A stretch of DNA of 64,000 nt from CAZBBC01 sp964489835 (GTDB lineage: Bacteria > Calditrichota > Calditrichia > JAJRVZ01). Where the stretch lies: positions 1 to 64,000 of the forward strand of contig CAZBBC010000012.1 of assembly GCA_964489835.1 (NCBI GenBank), read 5' to 3'. Of the stretch, positions 17,359-26,441 are shown in pieces. The notes under the pieces were generated by a model that was not told where the DNA came from, did not search any database, and worked only from the letters and a program-made list of their open reading frames with translations. Position 1 is the stretch's first letter. The number at the start of each line of letters is the position of its first letter. The position numbers and the translations under genes were made by a program.

Positions 17359-17710
17359 TTGTTCGTCTGATCTCTATCTCAATATGATCCAGGAAACCAT
17401 TCAAAGGGACATGAGGTTTTCGTACCCTTATTAAAACAGCACCCACACTAAATTTTTGTAAGATCTGTATAGCAATTCTTTCTGCTACAGTTTCCAGAAG
17501 TTTAAATTTATAATTTTCAAATGCGTCTTTGGCAAGGGCATATACTTTTCGATAATCGATCGTTGATTTCAAATCATCGGTTTCCGCCGCCTGAGCAAGA
17601 TTACATTCCACTTCGATATCCAGTTCAAATCGTTGTCCTAACTCTCGCTCAGCTTTATAATAACCATGATGCGCATAAAAAACAATATTCGTCAGCTTAA
17701 TTATATCCAT
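17345..17710 (-). CDS. folB: Dihydroneopterin aldolase
   Basis: Cleaves dihydroneopterin to the hydroxymethyl pterin used by FolK. Conserved segments: FYAHHGYYKAERELGQRFELDIEVE, with the E at GxxxxERELGQ, then TIDYRKVY, LLETVAERIA and VRVRKPHVPLNG-like residues. 121 residues, full length. It is the first gene of the minus-strand folB-folK-kinase-small protein-HD-GYP operon; 230 bases separate it from groEL's terminator. Confidence 0.95.
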   Translation of the reverse strand: MDIIKLTNIVFYAHHGYYKAERELGQRFELDIEVECNLAQAAETDDLKSTIDYRKVYALAKDAFENYKFKLLETVAERIAIQILQKFSVGAVLIRVRKPHVPLNGFLDHIEIEIRRTNDDL

Positions 17711-17890
17711 TATTATATCTCAGAACAGAAAATTTTGGGTAATGATTTCTATTTATTAATCCTTAGTGTCCGTAAAAACTTTAATCATTATCAATCATTT
17801 TTTTAAACCGGGTACTAATGTTATAAATAATAAATATATTAATCATAATAGTTTATATCAAACGAAAATAAATTTGCATATTTTAGTCAT

Positions 17891-17926
17891 AAAAAAACCC
17901 TGATCGGTACCGACCAGGGTTTTTTT
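17891..17926 (-). terminator. Rho-independent terminator after groEL
   Basis: AACCCTGATCGG/CCGACCAGGGTT stem with one A-C mismatch and a TA loop, flanked by A and T runs on both sides; it would work on either strand. It is 18 bases beyond the groEL stop. Confidence 0.9.
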
Positions 17927-17943
17927 GAAAAAATGTTCGTGGA

Positions 17944-19575
17944 TCAATACATTCCACCCATTCCACCTCCAGGTGGCATAGGGGGCGCTGGAGATTCTTT
18001 CTCCGGTTTATCCGCGATAAGTGCCTCGGTCATCAGTAGCAGGGCTGCAACCGATGAGGCATTCTCTAAAGCTGTACGAGAAACTTTCGTCGGATCGATA
18101 ATTCCGGCTTCCATCAGATCTTCAAATTTTTCTTTTGCGGCATTATATCCATAAGCACCGGTTTTGCTTTTTACTTCTTCGACAATTACGGCACCTTCTT
18201 TTCCGGCATTAATGACGATCTGGCGAATGGGCTCTTCAATCGCCCGTTTTATGATATTTATGCCGATTTGATGGTCGTTATCAATCACTTTCATTTTGTC
18301 CAGTGCTTTCAAACAGCGCAGGTAAGCAACGCCTCCACCAGGAACGATCCCTTCCTCCACGGCTGCTCTCGTAGCATGCAAGGCATCTTCCACACGCGCC
18401 TTTTTCTCTTTCATTTCAACTTCTGTGGCAGCTCCGATTTTGAGAACGGCGACACCGCCGGCCAGTTTTGCCAAACGTTCCTGAAGTTTCTCACGATCGT
18501 AATCACTGGTAGTATTCTCAATCTGGCTGCGGATCTGACCAACACGACCTTTGATATCTGCCGGTTTACCGCCACCTTCGATGATCGTTGTATTATCCTT
18601 GTCAATGGTTACCCGTTTACAGGTCCCAAGATCTGTCGTAGTCGTATTTTCCAGTTTAAAACCGGCATCTTCACTAATCACGCGTCCACCGGTCAGTATG
18701 GCAATATCTTCCAACATTGATTTACGGCGGTCGCCAAAACCCGGGGCTTTAACCGCGGCTATCTTTAATGTACCCCGTAACTTGTTTACAACCATCGTGG
18801 CCAGTGCCTCACCTTCAATATCTTCAGCAATTATCAGTAAACCTTTTCCCATCTGGGCAACTTTTTCAAGTACCGGGAGCAGTTCTTTCATATTGCTGAT
18901 CTTTTTGTCGTGAATAAGAATAACCGGATCATCAAGAACGGCTTCCATACTCTCCGAATCGGTTACAAAATATGGTGATATATAACCACGATCGAATTGC
19001 ATACCTTCAACCACATCAAGCGATGTCTCAATTGACTTGGCTTCTTCAACCGTGATCACACCATCCTTACCAACTTTGTCCATGGCATCAGCAATCAGGT
19101 CACCAATCGTATCGTCATTATTGGCAGAGATAGCCCCAACCTGTGCGATTTCTTTTTTTCCGGATACTTCGCGACTCATTTTTTTCAATTCATCGACAAT
19201 GACACCAACCGCCATTTCAATACCTTTTTTTAGTTCCGCCGGATTTGCACCTGCGGTCACATTCCTCAGTCCTTCGGTAAAAATAGCCTGTGCCAAAATC
19301 GTTGCAGTCGTTGTTCCGTCCCCGGCAACATCGCTGGTTTTGGAAGCGACTTCTTTTACCATCTGGGCACCCATATTTTCCATGGGATCATCTAGTTCGA
19401 TTTCTTTGGCGACCGTAACCCCATCTTTTGTTATTGTCGGTGCTCCAAATTTCTTATCGATGACCACATTACGTCCCTTGGGTCCCAGGGTAACTTTTAC
19501 AGCCCTTGCCAGCTGGTCAATCCCTTTTTTCAGCTTGGCGCGAGCTTCACTATCATATTCAATGATCTTCGCCAT
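17944..19575 (-). CDS. groL: Chaperonin GroEL (60 kDa)
   Basis: Forms the double-ring folding chamber with GroES. 543 residues with the ATP-binding GDGTTTATILAQAI motif, GAPTITKDGVTVAKEIEL and the standard C-terminal GGM tail (PGGGMGGMY). GGAGG precedes the ATG. It lies 26 bases after groES in one transcript controlled by the CIRCE element upstream of groES. Only one groEL copy is in the window. Confidence 0.99.
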   Translation of the reverse strand: MAKIIEYDSEARAKLKKGIDQLARAVKVTLGPKGRNVVIDKKFGAPTITKDGVTVAKEIELDDPMENMGAQMVKEVASKTSDVAGDGTTTATILAQAIFTEGLRNVTAGANPAELKKGIEMAVGVIVDELKKMSREVSGKKEIAQVGAISANNDDTIGDLIADAMDKVGKDGVITVEEAKSIETSLDVVEGMQFDRGYISPYFVTDSESMEAVLDDPVILIHDKKISNMKELLPVLEKVAQMGKGLLIIAEDIEGEALATMVVNKLRGTLKIAAVKAPGFGDRRKSMLEDIAILTGGRVISEDAGFKLENTTTTDLGTCKRVTIDKDNTTIIEGGGKPADIKGRVGQIRSQIENTTSDYDREKLQERLAKLAGGVAVLKIGAATEVEMKEKKARVEDALHATRAAVEEGIVPGGGVAYLRCLKALDKMKVIDNDHQIGINIIKRAIEEPIRQIVINAGKEGAVIVEEVKSKTGAYGYNAAKEKFEDLMEAGIIDPTKVSRTALENASSVAALLLMTEALIADKPEKESPAPPMPPGGGMGGMY

Positions 19576-19601
19576 ATTTCCTCCAAATAATTTTATTTTT
19601 A

Positions 19602-19886
19602 TTATACAATTGCCAAAATATCACTTTCACGCACGATTAAATACTCCTTACCTTCAAAAGTAACATCGGTGCCAGAATATTTGGCATAAAGCACCTTATT
19701 ACCAACCTTCACTTCAGGTTTGACAATCTCGCCAGAATCAGATACTTTACCGGCACCAACGGCAACCACTTTTCCCATCTGGGGCTTCTCCTTTGCCGTG
19801 TCAGGTACATAGAGGCCGCCGATTGTTTTTTCTTCAGCTTCAAGCGGCTCGATAACGACACGATCTGCTAAAGGTTTAATCTTCAT
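19602..19886 (-). CDS. groS: Co-chaperonin GroES
   Basis: 94-residue cap of GroEL. Typical features: IKPLADRVVIEPLEAEEKT, the mobile loop GGLYVPDTAKEKP, and KVLYAKYSGTDV...YLIVRESDILAIV. GGAGGT precedes the ATG. First gene of the groESL operon, with a CIRCE operator 45 bases upstream. Confidence 0.98.
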   Translation of the reverse strand: MKIKPLADRVVIEPLEAEEKTIGGLYVPDTAKEKPQMGKVVAVGAGKVSDSGEIVKPEVKVGNKVLYAKYSGTDVTFEGKEYLIVRESDILAIV

Positions 19887-19930
19887 AAATACCTCCTATA
19901 TTTTTTAAATTTTAGATGTATTAAAAATTG

Positions 19931-19957
19931 TTAGCACTCACCTCGGGCGAGTGCTAA
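19931..19957 (-). promoter_or_regulatory. CIRCE operator (HrcA binding site) of groESL
   Basis: Perfect TTAGCACTC-N9-GAGTGCTAA. This is the binding site of the heat-shock repressor HrcA, so groESL is probably derepressed on heat stress. No hrcA gene is in the window. Confidence 0.97.
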
Positions 19958-19958
19958 C

Positions 19959-19988
19959 AATTTACGAAATATTTAACACCACATGCAA
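19959..19988 (-). promoter_or_regulatory. Candidate groESL promoter
   Basis: On the minus strand, TTGCAT, 18-base spacer, TAAATT; the start point would fall inside the CIRCE element, the expected geometry for HrcA repression. The individual boxes are only moderate matches. Confidence 0.45.
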
Positions 19989-20126
19989 CTAAAAAAATTC
20001 CCGTTACTATAAAACCGGGAAAATAATTGCAGAAAATTATTTAGTTTTTTTAGATAAATATGATTTGGAATATTTATATTGTGTCTAAGATTGTAATCTT
20101 CCATTCATATAACTTTGGGAGTCCGG

Positions 20127-21323
20127 ATGAAAAAATTTAGTTTAAATGCCATCCAGAAAGCTTTGATTGAATTTAAAATAAGTGGCTGGCTTTTCTATGA
20201 TTTTATGGGAAGCGACCCCATCAGCCGATCCATCCTCAGAATCGAACCGGATATTATCACTACAAATCGCTGGTTCTATTATATCCCGGCACAGGGTGCC
20301 CCACAAAAATTGGTACATAGTCTCGAAAACAAGATTTTTGATCATCTACCCGGTAAAAAAGAAATCTATATTGGATGGAAAGAGATGGGGACAAAGTTAA
20401 GATCTTTTTTAAAAGATAAAGAGAAGATAGCTGTCCAGTATTCCTCTTTAAATGCCATTCCAATTATCTCAAAGATTGATGCCGGAATGCATGAGTTGTT
20501 GAAGTCCTTTAATTTGAATCTAATCTCTTCAGGAGATTTAGTTCAAATATTTGAGGCCTGCCTGAGTAAGACGCAATTGAATACTCATTTAAACGTCAGC
20601 AGAGAACTTGATCAGATCGTTGAAAAGACTTTTCGTTATATTAAACGTAAAATACAAACACATCAGGAAATTACAGAGTGGGGCGTATATGCTTTTCTTA
20701 ATCATCAAATACAGGCGCGTGGTTTAATTTCTATAATACCACAGGTAGTGGCAGTCTCAGAAAACACCAGTAATCCCCGATATTTTCCTCGTCAGGAAAG
20801 CAGTAAACCAATACATACCAAATCCCTTATACAATTATCCTTACGTTCACGAGAGAAAGATGAAGATGCCGTTTATGCAAGCACTAGCAGGGTCGCTTTT
20901 GTCGGCGAAAAGATTCCTGATAAGTATGTCGAAAAATTCGCCATTCTGAAAAAGGCGCGCGATGAGGCACTTGTTTTTATCGATACATCGATGAAAAATG
21001 GAAAAAAGATTTGCGGTTGGGAGGTGGATCAGCTAGCCAGAGATATCTTTGAGAATGAGGGTCTGGGTGGAAATTATCTGCATTGCACCGGACATTCACT
21101 CGGAACATCTTTCTATGGTCATGGTGTGAATTTGGATAACCTGGAAACACGAGATGAACGGCACATCATTTCTGATTTGTGTTTTACGATCTCTCCGGGC
21201 CTATACTTTTCTGAATATGGAATGAGAACGGAAGTCAATGTCCATGTGGATAAAAAGGGGACGCATCTTAGTACACCATCGCTACAGGATAAAATATATC
21301 ATATTAAACCAAAATTTAAATAA
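20127..21323 (+). CDS. M24-family (Xaa-Pro peptidase fold) protein, probably inactive
   Basis: 398 residues with the full-length creatinase/aminopeptidase-P architecture: an N-terminal domain (1-150) containing GWLFYDFMGSDP and RWFYYIP, and a C-terminal pita-bread domain (155-380). Of the five usual metal ligands only H323 (TGHSLG) and E369 (RTEVN) are kept. The first Asp is Q236 (LIQLSLR, usually LIDLW), the second is S252 (YASTSR, usually YADIT), and the Glu of EPG is S356 (ISPGLY). A metal-dependent peptidase should not work without these. The ATG at 20127 has GGGAG upstream. The acylase gene follows after nine bases. Confidence 0.85.
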   Translation: MKKFSLNAIQKALIEFKISGWLFYDFMGSDPISRSILRIEPDIITTNRWFYYIPAQGAPQKLVHSLENKIFDHLPGKKEIYIGWKEMGTKLRSFLKDKEKIAVQYSSLNAIPIISKIDAGMHELLKSFNLNLISSGDLVQIFEACLSKTQLNTHLNVSRELDQIVEKTFRYIKRKIQTHQEITEWGVYAFLNHQIQARGLISIIPQVVAVSENTSNPRYFPRQESSKPIHTKSLIQLSLRSREKDEDAVYASTSRVAFVGEKIPDKYVEKFAILKKARDEALVFIDTSMKNGKKICGWEVDQLARDIFENEGLGGNYLHCTGHSLGTSFYGHGVNLDNLETRDERHIISDLCFTISPGLYFSEYGMRTEVNVHVDKKGTHLSTPSLQDKIYHIKPKFK

Positions 21324-21332
21324 CTTTTGATC

Positions 21333-23747
21333 ATGAAAATTAAACCCATTTTATGGAGAAGTTTTGCCATTCTCATAGTGCTGATCATTCTCCTTGATAT
21401 TACAGTTTATATGTTTTTGAAGGCTTCATTACCAGAGAATGAAGGTGATATTTGCATATCCGGAGTCGAATCAAAAGTTGAAATTCTTTTTGATGGGAAA
21501 GGTATTCCTCAAATTTGGGCAGAAAATGAAAATGATGCCTGGTTTGCTGTCGGCTGGCTTCATGCCGGTGATCGTTTATTTCAAATGGAATTAACCCGAC
21601 GTGTGGCTAATGGTCGTCTTTCTGAACTATTTGGTGAAATTACCTTGACATTCGACCGGCAGCAACGGATGATCGGTCACGCTATTATGGCTGAAAAAGA
21701 CCTTCAAAATCTCAGTCAGGCCTCAAATGAAATGTTACAGTCTTACGTTTCCGGAATCAATCAATGGGTGAAAAACACCGCTGTCCTTCCATTTGAATTT
21801 TACTTGCTGGGAAATGATTTTGAGCCGTGGACGGTTAAGGATTGTTTGTCTCTTTTTAGTTTTCAAACCTGGTATTCCAATGATCTTCAGAATAATGATA
21901 AGTTTTTAATATCACTAGAAGAGCTGATTGGCAAACAAAAAACAGATCAATTGATTATCCCTTATCCCGGAGAAGCGCCAACAACCGTTCCTCAGGGCCA
22001 GACCTATCGTAAAAGAATCGATAGCACAAACAAATATTCTGCTTATACAAGCGATTGGCATCATTTTTTTTATCAGTATTTATTTAATGAAGGGGAAATT
22101 CCCTTTCTTTTAACGGAAGGGTCGAATGCCTGGGTAATTTCCGGAGGAAAAAGTAAATCCGGAAAAGCAATACTGGCGAATGATCCACATCTCGATCTCA
22201 GCCGTTTACCGCAGTTCTGGTATGCTCTCGGCGTTCATACGCTTGATGGTAGCCTTAATGTTTTAGGCATAACAACACCGGGGGTGCCGTATATTGTGAT
22301 GGGTCATAATGGGAAGAGCGCCTGGGCGTTCACTGCTGCTGCCGTTGATATTACAGACGAGTACACCGAACGTCTGAATCCGGAAGATTCGGATGAATAT
22401 CTGGTAGGAAATCATTTTAGGAGGTTGGAAACCAGAGAAGAGGTTATTGAGGTAAAAGGATGGAATGTTAAAGATACGGTATTAATAAAATCTACACGGC
22501 ATGGTCCGGTGATTAGTGAAAACGATGAGAAAAATGAACGATATACGTTACGCTGGGCTGGTTTTGACTTTTCATTGTCTCAAGCGGTTGCTTCCGCATC
22601 TAATCTGAGCCGGGTTTCCAATTACCAGGAATTCCGCCAAATCGTCACTGGTTTTGCTGCTCTCGATGCTAACTGGATCTATGCTGACAGTGAAGGAAAT
22701 ATCGGGTATCAGTTGGGTACGCCGATTCCGATTCGCCCGCCGGGTCAAAGCAACGCCAGACTACCGGGTTGGGACAATCAACATGAATGGTCAGGATACT
22801 ACCCATTAGATCGCACACCCCATGCCTATAATCCTAAGCAGGGATGGTTGGCAAGTTGTAATAACCTTCCGGATGATCATCTGGATTATTCACTGCCCGG
22901 GAATTTTGCCGATAACAGGATTTATCAAATTTCTAATTTGTTGTCTTCAAAAGAGATATTCTCGCCCGAGGATATGAAGATGTATCAACAGGATTTAAAG
23001 TCCATTCAATTACTTCGCTGGAAAAATGAAGCCATCAGTGTATTAAATGAGATTGATGAAGGTGATTGGATAGAGATTTTACGTCAATGGGAAGGATCCA
23101 CCGATTTAGATTCCCGGGCAACCGCCTTAACGGAAACATGGCTGGCATTATTAAAGCAATATACCTTTGAGGATGATTTTAAAGACCTTGTCAATAATTT
23201 TCATAGCAGAATTAATTACCGGGACAGAAATTTTGAATCTCTGTACTTTTCGGGCGATTCTAAATGGTTTGATGATTTGAGCACCGAAAATCAAACAGAG
23301 AATCGACATGACATGGCACTGAAAGCAATGCGGGAGGCATTGGTTAAGGTAAATAATAAACGTTGGGGTGATATCCAAAGCCTTACAATGACCCATCCGA
23401 TGGCAGTGGTACCGATCCTCTCGACTTTTCTTTCTTTACAAAAAGGCCCGTTTCCCCGGGCGGGTACGACGGGTTCATTGAATAATTCTACCGCTTTTTG
23501 GGATGAAGCAGGCGAATTTATATGCAAGGGAGGGCCCAGCTGGCGCTTTATTATAGATTTTGATGATATTGATGATGTGCAGGTGGTTTTACCTGCCGGA
23601 CAATCCGGTCATCCACTAAGTCCGCACTTTTTTGATTTTTATAAATTATGGGAAAAGGGAGATTACTGGGTCTTACCTTTTTCAAAGGAAGAGGTGGAGA
23701 AACAAGCAGTATCCAAATTAAAATTAATACCGATCACTTCCATGTAA
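21333..23747 (+). CDS. Penicillin-acylase-family Ntn hydrolase
   Basis: Large self-processing amidase. A membrane/signal segment lies at about residues 8-30. The alpha-chain part shows GIPQIWAENENDAWFAVGWLHAGDRLFQMELTRR in family style, and the nucleophile Ser264 sits in EGSNAWVISGG, where the precursor is cut to make Ser the new N-terminus. The 804-residue length is normal. Members hydrolyse beta-lactams, aculeacin or acyl-homoserine lactones; which substrate applies here is unknown. It is exported or membrane-anchored. An in-frame TTG at 21327 is less likely. It forms an operon with the inactive M24 protein upstream. Confidence 0.9.
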   Translation: MKIKPILWRSFAILIVLIILLDITVYMFLKASLPENEGDICISGVESKVEILFDGKGIPQIWAENENDAWFAVGWLHAGDRLFQMELTRRVANGRLSELFGEITLTFDRQQRMIGHAIMAEKDLQNLSQASNEMLQSYVSGINQWVKNTAVLPFEFYLLGNDFEPWTVKDCLSLFSFQTWYSNDLQNNDKFLISLEELIGKQKTDQLIIPYPGEAPTTVPQGQTYRKRIDSTNKYSAYTSDWHHFFYQYLFNEGEIPFLLTEGSNAWVISGGKSKSGKAILANDPHLDLSRLPQFWYALGVHTLDGSLNVLGITTPGVPYIVMGHNGKSAWAFTAAAVDITDEYTERLNPEDSDEYLVGNHFRRLETREEVIEVKGWNVKDTVLIKSTRHGPVISENDEKNERYTLRWAGFDFSLSQAVASASNLSRVSNYQEFRQIVTGFAALDANWIYADSEGNIGYQLGTPIPIRPPGQSNARLPGWDNQHEWSGYYPLDRTPHAYNPKQGWLASCNNLPDDHLDYSLPGNFADNRIYQISNLLSSKEIFSPEDMKMYQQDLKSIQLLRWKNEAISVLNEIDEGDWIEILRQWEGSTDLDSRATALTETWLALLKQYTFEDDFKDLVNNFHSRINYRDRNFESLYFSGDSKWFDDLSTENQTENRHDMALKAMREALVKVNNKRWGDIQSLTMTHPMAVVPILSTFLSLQKGPFPRAGTTGSLNNSTAFWDEAGEFICKGGPSWRFIIDFDDIDDVQVVLPAGQSGHPLSPHFFDFYKLWEKGDYWVLPFSKEEVEKQAVSKLKLIPITSM

Positions 23748-23806
23748 TCCCGGGGACCTGGTTTTCGAGGATCAAAATCTTTAGAAAAGGATTACAAAGA
23801 ACGATC

Positions 23807-25084
23807 TTATAATGATTTGGTCTTATACATCGTGTATTGACCGAAAGTCTGTTCGAAATTTTCATTGGTGTCGTAAACGTATCCGAAACTGGATTGCCAG
23901 ATGCTCGCCTTCTCCATGCACAGATAGAAAAAGACTTTCTCCCGCCATGGTCGGAAGGCCTCATACATGTGTCGGAACATTTTGATTTTTATATCATCCG
24001 GATAGGTCAATTTGCCGTGTGGATCCGATACCAATTGCATTTGTAAGGTTTTTGTAGGATTTCCCAGCGCACGTATCTTCTGTATCACCGGTTTTATAAG
24101 TGTTACCGAACCAAAAGAAACAAATAAAACCTCATTTGTCTTAAAATTTTTAATGATATCATTTACGATATTTGTATAGTCTGTGGCCCAGTCTTTATAC
24201 CAGATCAGGGGATGAAAATGAAAAGCAACCTTAACATTTTTATCAGCGACCGTCCTTGCTGCCTTCAATCTCTGATCAAGAGATGGGGTGAAGTGCTCCT
24301 CATTCTTTATGATAACAGGTGTATTTAAAGACCAGCTACATACAATATTACCCGGCGTTTCATTTTCCATAAAATACTTTATGTTATCGGATTTGGTTTT
24401 AAATTCCATTAAAATATTTGGATGATTTGCTGCAAACTGACACTGCGCGTCAAGAATCCGATAACGGTTTCCCCAGGCAAGAGAATCAGAAGATTGACCG
24501 GTTCCGAAGTGATAAAAACGATCGGGATGAATGGGAATTTTATTCAATTTGGAGGATAAATCCTTTTGTATTAAAATATCCTTTCCATAAAACGTCTGGA
24601 TCGTACAATAACTGCATCCGTACAGACAATTTTCAACGGCATCGATCGTGCGTAAATTGCAGCAGGTGGTTTTATCGGAAGCGACCGGGCACATACCAAA
24701 TATTTTTTTGTCATTATCTTCAGTAATAATGGTATTGGATTTGCGTTTTTGGGGACTAAAAAGTCCCGAATCGGGGTATCTTTTTTCCTGACGGCGCAGC
24801 TGGTCGAGATATTGATGTAATTGTTGTAAAATATATCTTTTATCTCCGCTACCGGTAGAGGATCTATGGTTTACCTGTTCTTGCCACCAGTCCTCTAAAT
24901 CGTTTTCTTTCCACATACTGAGATCACGACAGGCCTCGACAACCTGTCGAAATTCCTGAAAAGTGAAGTGATAATTGAAAGATATTTTTTTAATATATGC
25001 CTGTTGACCGGATTCAAGTTTTTCGTATAATGTTTTATTGCGGAAGGATTTAAATTTTTCTTTGTAATCTAAAGATTGCTTCAT
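23807..25084 (-). CDS. Radical SAM protein related to spore photoproduct lyase
   Basis: 425 residues with a radical-SAM cluster motif C153-x3-C157-x2-C160 (CLYGCSYC), preceded by a CPV...CC segment (C132, C141-C142) that could bind a further cluster. The order of the motif, the following YGKDILIQ and the late NEVLFVSFGS strand resemble SplB-like proteins. It lies convergent to the acylase, 60 bases apart, with no clear terminator. Substrate unknown; an SPL-type DNA repair role is only one option, since this organism is not expected to form spores. Confidence 0.72.
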   Translation of the reverse strand: MKQSLDYKEKFKSFRNKTLYEKLESGQQAYIKKISFNYHFTFQEFRQVVEACRDLSMWKENDLEDWWQEQVNHRSSTGSGDKRYILQQLHQYLDQLRRQEKRYPDSGLFSPQKRKSNTIITEDNDKKIFGMCPVASDKTTCCNLRTIDAVENCLYGCSYCTIQTFYGKDILIQKDLSSKLNKIPIHPDRFYHFGTGQSSDSLAWGNRYRILDAQCQFAANHPNILMEFKTKSDNIKYFMENETPGNIVCSWSLNTPVIIKNEEHFTPSLDQRLKAARTVADKNVKVAFHFHPLIWYKDWATDYTNIVNDIIKNFKTNEVLFVSFGSVTLIKPVIQKIRALGNPTKTLQMQLVSDPHGKLTYPDDIKIKMFRHMYEAFRPWREKVFFYLCMEKASIWQSSFGYVYDTNENFEQTFGQYTMYKTKSL

Positions 25085-25218
25085 TGGGGCTCGTAGCTAT
25101 AAAGGAAATCTGTGCTTGAGTTGGACTCAAAGACTCTCTTAACTGTTTAATATTTGGTATTCAATTTACACAGAGGCATTCCAGGAAGCAAACATCAACT
25201 GGCAGATAAAGGTGAACT

Positions 25219-25311
25219 ATGAAAGCAATTATGCTTAAAAAAACCGATGAGGCACATGCTTATATCGAATCCCGAAAAAGCACAGGAAAAGTCTTGTTGA
25301 AAATCAAATAG
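25219..25311 (+). pseudogene. Remnant of zinc-type NAD(P)H:quinone oxidoreductase (internal deletion)
   Basis: A 30-codon reading frame, MKAIMLKKTDEAHAY then IESRKSTGKVLLKIK. The first residues match the usual start of medium-chain oxidoreductases (MKA-hydrophobic-LKK), while the rest matches their extreme C-terminus (AHxYIESRxxTGKVLL). About 300 residues between are missing. GGTGA precedes the ATG, so it could still be translated, but no enzyme function is possible. Confidence 0.6.
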
Positions 25312-25417
25312 TTATCGGTTGGATTTAATCTTTTCTTTTGTTTAAAATTAGTATTGATCGGAAAGAACAAACCGCTTTTAGCTTTGTAAGAGACTTTATA
25401 TTTAGAAAGGGATGTCC

Positions 25418-25723
25418 GTGAAAATTTATGTGGATAACTTATCAGAGCAGGTAACAGAAAGTGATTTAAAGAAACTATTTGAACAATTCGGAAAAGTGGA
25501 ATCGGTCGAACTATTTAAACATCATTTTGGTGATAAAAGCAGATCATTTGCCTATTTGGATATTCCGGATGATAAAGACGCTATGACTGCCATGCAAGAA
25601 CTCTATGGTAATAAATTTAAGGGTCAGGCCATTAAAATTAACCAGGCGAGGACCGGTCCCGAAGATCGGCGCCAAAGTACCAGGAGTGGCGGTAGAAGAG
25701 AAAAAGATCCCTCGGTTAGTTGA
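25418..25723 (+). CDS. RNA-binding protein with one RRM domain
   Basis: Single RNA-recognition-motif protein of the short bacterial type, possibly a cold-shock or RNA chaperone-like factor. RNP2 is IYVDNL at the N-terminus and RNP1 is KSRSFAYLDI near residue 43, with a basic, arginine-rich tail (RRQSTRSGGRREK). The start is probably GTG at 25418, since AGAAAGGG ends six bases before it; an ATG at 25412 sits directly against that site. The protein is about 101 residues. Target RNAs unknown. Confidence 0.9.
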   Translation: MKIYVDNLSEQVTESDLKKLFEQFGKVESVELFKHHFGDKSRSFAYLDIPDDKDAMTAMQELYGNKFKGQAIKINQARTGPEDRRQSTRSGGRREKDPSVS

Positions 25724-25750
25724 GTAGTATTATCATAAAAGAGGTTAATC

Positions 25751-26323
25751 ATGCTTCGAGATCTGATTATTAAAAACAGAAGTTGCCGGAGATTTTTAGA
25801 AAGCAAAAAAATTGAACCTGGGGTTTTAAAGGATCTCATAGATCTTGCCAGACTATCTCCCTCTGGATCCAATTTGCAACCGTTAAAATATATAATCTCC
25901 AATGAACCCACGATGAATGCGAAAATTTTTCCTCATCTTGGCTGGGCCGGTTATCTGACCAATTGGGATGGACCAGGTGAAGGGGAACGGCCAGCAGCAT
26001 ATATATTAATCCTGGGAGACACTTTAATAAAGAAATCTTTTAGTTGTGATCACGGAATTGCTGCCCAGAGTATAATGCTGGGTGCATGCGAACAAGGTCT
26101 GAGAGGCTGCATTATTGCCTCTATCAACAGAGAAAAGCTTCGCCAGGATCTAAATATTTCCGGACAATATGAATTGCTACTCATCCTTGCCCTTGGGATG
26201 CCTCGGGAAAAGATTGCCCTGGAAACAGTGGGAAAGGATGGAAGTATTAAATATTGGCGGGATAAAGAGGGGGTACACCATGTCCCTAAGAGAAAGCTGG
26301 AAGATATTATACTCTCTGTCTGA
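25751..26323 (+). CDS. Nitroreductase-family flavoprotein
   Basis: FMN-dependent oxidoreductase fold. It opens with the family's RSCRRF motif and has ARLSPSGSNLQPLKYI, then GIAAQSIMLGACEQGLRGCIIASI, which is the usual FMN and dimer-contact region. At 190 residues it is a short member. Located 27 bases after the RRM gene, probably in the same unit. The substrate is unknown. Confidence 0.9.
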   Translation: MLRDLIIKNRSCRRFLESKKIEPGVLKDLIDLARLSPSGSNLQPLKYIISNEPTMNAKIFPHLGWAGYLTNWDGPGEGERPAAYILILGDTLIKKSFSCDHGIAAQSIMLGACEQGLRGCIIASINREKLRQDLNISGQYELLLILALGMPREKIALETVGKDGSIKYWRDKEGVHHVPKRKLEDIILSV

Positions 26324-26441
26324 TTAATAAATATTTTAACCGTCGAATATAATTTGCCTAACCGGCCCGTCCTTTTCAGAAAACCGTTAGAAACTCCATG
26401 AATCTTCCAGAAAGGTTTAACAATTGTATATCAGGGACAAG

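Noticed and set aside
18551..19663. Plus-strand open frames opposite groEL
   Set aside because: Mirror frames of groEL; the minus-strand product is unambiguous.
19998..20021. Hairpin TTCCCG/CGGGAA with a T-run on the minus strand
   Set aside because: It could end a minus-strand transcript, but no gene on that strand lies upstream of it; likely chance or a block to antisense reading.
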